The notes beneath the pieces are model-generated. The model was not told where the DNA came from. It did not search any database and saw only the letters and a program-made list of their open reading frames with translations. A DNA stretch of 6,588 bases from the NCBI GenBank assembly GCA_028678815.1, contig JAJRCS010000041.1, positions 1 to 6,588 of the forward strand, given 5' to 3'. Numbering within the stretch: the first letter of the stretch is position 1; every line of letters starts with the position of its first letter. Shown piece after piece: positions 5,500 to 6,588 of this stretch. A program made the position numbers and the translations under genes. The DNA is from Methanomicrobiales archaeon (GTDB lineage Archaea > Halobacteriota > Methanomicrobia > Methanomicrobiales > JACTUA01).

Positions 5500-6453
5500 A
5501 TGCGCGACCTCACCCGGTGCACCCACACCCGCGAGGCCTTCGGGAAGGCCCTCGTGGAGGAGGCAGGGAGGAACCGGGACATCGTGGTCATCGACGGGGA
5601 CGTCTCCAGCTCCACGAAGACCGACATCTTCGCCCGGGCCTTCCCCGACCGGTTCATCAACGTGGGGATCGCCGAGCAGAACATGGTGGACATCGCGGCC
5701 GGCCTCGCCCTCTCGGGGAAGATCCCCTTCGTCTCCACCTTCTCCATCTTCGGGTGCGGGAGGGCCTGGGAGCAGATCCGGAACACCGTCTGCCTGGATA
5801 ACCTGAACGTGAAGCTCGTGATGACCCACGCGGGCCTCTCCCTCGGGGGGGACGGGGCGACCCACCAGGGCCTCGAGGACATCGCCCTGATGCGGGCCAT
5901 CCCGAACATGGAGGTCATCGTGCCCGCGGACGACCCTGAGGTCCGGTCGGTGATCCGGTACGCCGTGGAGCGCGACGGCCCGGTCTACATCCGGCTCTCG
6001 AGGAGAAGGACCCTCCTCCTTTTCGGGGACGACTATGCCTACGACCATGGGGAGTACCCCGTCGTTGCAGAGGGGGACGATGTGGCCCTCTTCGCGAGCG
6101 GCTGCATGATCCGGGAGGCCCTCATCGCGGCCGGCGAGCTCGCGAAGGAAGGGATCTCCGCCCGGGTCCTGGACATGCACACGGTGAAGCCCCTCGCCCG
6201 GGAGTGCGTCCTCCGGAACGCCCGGGAGACGGGGAGGGTCGTCTCCGTGGAGGAGCACTCCGTCCACGGGGGGGCGGGGAGTGCCATCGCCGAGCTCCTG
6301 GCAGAGGAGTACCCGGTCCCCATGCGCCTCGTCGGGGTCAGGGACCGCTTCGGCCGGTCCGGGTCCGTGGACGGGCTCTACGAGCTCCTCGGCCTCTCCT
6401 CCCGGCACATCGCCGCGGCGGTGCGAAATTTGATTAAAGCCAAAGAGAGATGA
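5500..6453 (+). CDS. Transketolase, C-terminal (pyrimidine-binding and C-terminal domain) subunit
   Basis: A 317-residue partner of the preceding subunit. Residues about 8-170 form the pyrimidine-binding domain: VVIDGDVSSSTKTDIF (29-44), then FINVGIAEQNMVDIAAGLA (52-70), in which E59 is the Glu that activates ThDP in this superfamily, and THAGLSLGGDGATHQGLED (109-127), followed by PNMEVIVPADDPE. Residues about 185-305 form the transketolase C-terminal domain, with VLDMHTVKPL and VVSVEEHSVHGGAGSAIAE. The length fits archaeal split transketolases, and the GDxSxSTKT-FPDRFINVGIAEQN pattern is close to what I recall of methanogen C-subunits. A 1-deoxyxylulose-phosphate synthase is a distant alternative, since that enzyme is normally one chain. 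The last codons (about 6424-6453) abruptly become A/T-rich (AAT TTG ATT AAA), unlike the rest of the gene. Confidence 0.93.
   Translation: MRDLTRCTHTREAFGKALVEEAGRNRDIVVIDGDVSSSTKTDIFARAFPDRFINVGIAEQNMVDIAAGLALSGKIPFVSTFSIFGCGRAWEQIRNTVCLDNLNVKLVMTHAGLSLGGDGATHQGLEDIALMRAIPNMEVIVPADDPEVRSVIRYAVERDGPVYIRLSRRRTLLLFGDDYAYDHGEYPVVAEGDDVALFASGCMIREALIAAGELAKEGISARVLDMHTVKPLARECVLRNARETGRVVSVEEHSVHGGAGSAIAELLAEEYPVPMRLVGVRDRFGRSGSVDGLYELLGLSSRHIAAAVRNLIKAKER
6424..6438 (+). promoter_or_regulatory. Possible internal archaeal promoter (BRE/TATA-like) before the transaldolase gene
   Basis: CGAAATT (6424-6430) fits the purine-rich BRE pattern cRnAAnt and is followed by TGATTAAA (6431-6438), a weak TATA-like box. 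It lies within the A/T-rich end of the transketolase C gene, about 22-29 bp upstream of the GTG at 6460. If used, it would give a very short or absent leader. The match is by eye and the TATA part is poor. Confidence 0.25.
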
Positions 6454-6459
6454 CTGAAC

Positions 6460-6588
6460 GTGGAGATATTTCTCGATACGGCAGATATTGAGGAGATCCG
6501 GAGGTTCGCCTTCATTCTGGACGGGGTGACGACGAACCCGACCCTCATCGCCCAGGAGAAGGGCCGGTACTCGTTCCATGACCTGGTC
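6460..6588 (+). CDS. fsa: Transaldolase / fructose-6-phosphate aldolase family protein (FSA/TalC-type), 5' part only
   Basis: The gene is cut by the window edge, leaving 43 residues. They begin MEIFLDTADIEEIRRF and continue through LDGVTTNPTLIAQE, the hallmark N-terminus of short (about 215-residue) TalC/FSA proteins: the Asp in LDTAD and the TTNPTL motif on the first strands of the TIM barrel. The Schiff-base lysine lies outside the window. Members either transfer dihydroxyacetone units between sugar phosphates (transaldolase) or cleave fructose 6-phosphate. Next to a transketolase, transaldolase activity is the simpler reading, but the fragment cannot separate the two. The GTG start, 6 nt after the transketolase C stop, is the only one that preserves the conserved N-terminus. 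The nearby ATG at 6449 is out of frame and soon stops. The ribosome site is weak (GAGATGA, 6446-6452). Confidence 0.9.
   Translation, partial: MEIFLDTADIEEIRRFAFILDGVTTNPTLIAQEKGRYSFHDLV

Noticed and set aside
3724..6473. The 10-mer AGATATTTCT occurs at 3724-3733 and again at 6464-6473
   Set aside because: The second copy lies inside codons for the conserved EIFL start of the transaldolase gene, so the match is most simply coincidence.
4446..6579. Long minus-strand open frames (4446-5918 and 5407-6579) opposite the transketolase genes
   Set aside because: They are composition shadows of the two transketolase subunits, have low-complexity products, and overlap each other as well as the real genes.
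1..6588. CRISPR array, insertion sequence, tRNA or rRNA
   Set aside because: I found no regularly spaced repeats, transposase-like frame, cloverleaf-like stretch or rRNA-like segment when reading through the window.

Overview
The window is GC-rich throughout. It carries compact, closely spaced genes with strong G+C bias at third codon positions, two GTG starts, and Shine-Dalgarno sites of the GGAGGTGA or GGGGGAG type. A transketolase split into separate N- and C-terminal polypeptides, followed by a short FSA/TalC-type transaldolase gene, is the arrangement familiar from euryarchaeal methanogens, though some bacteria also have it. My best guess is a high-GC methanogenic archaeon of the Methanomicrobiales type. 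This is inferred from gene style and architecture; the window contains no methanogenesis gene or rRNA.

Layout. Positions 1-183 are non-coding as far as I can see. They hold a perfect 8-bp inverted repeat, then a weaker hairpin followed by a T run, then the leader of the first gene. Positions 184-1566 (+) encode a two-dinucleotide-domain flavoprotein disulfide reductase of the lipoamide dehydrogenase / mercuric reductase superfamily. It has the N-terminal redox cysteine pair but lacks the C-terminal His-Glu base. It converges on a minus-strand gene at 1661-3598, and the 94-bp gap contains two hairpins, one near each gene end. The minus-strand gene encodes a 645-residue soluble protein resembling the GT-B / CDP-glycerol-glycerophosphotransferase-like proteins of surface carbohydrate synthesis.

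A 174-bp divergent intergenic region (3599-3772), locally richer in A+T, separates that gene from a rightward operon. The operon encodes a zinc-ribbon SAM methyltransferase (3773-4654), the transketolase N-terminal subunit (4656-5492), the transketolase C-terminal subunit (5500-6453) and the start of a transaldolase / fructose-6-phosphate aldolase family gene (6460 to the window edge). Gaps inside the operon are 1, 7 and 6 bp, which implies co-transcription and probably translational coupling.

How they may work together. The two transketolase subunits should assemble into one ThDP enzyme. With the transaldolase they would interconvert C3-C7 sugar phosphates (non-oxidative pentose phosphate pathway). 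The methyltransferase at the head of the operon belongs to a type common in polysaccharide and nucleotide-sugar loci, and the divergent gene looks like a surface-glycan transferase. The central hypothesis is therefore that this sugar-phosphate module supplies or tailors sugars for a surface glycan instead of, or as well as, feeding housekeeping pentose synthesis. I see no CRISPR array, insertion sequence, tRNA or rRNA, and nothing that clearly amounts to an undescribed system. The most unusual points are the altered active site of the flavoprotein and the link between the methyltransferase and the split transketolase.
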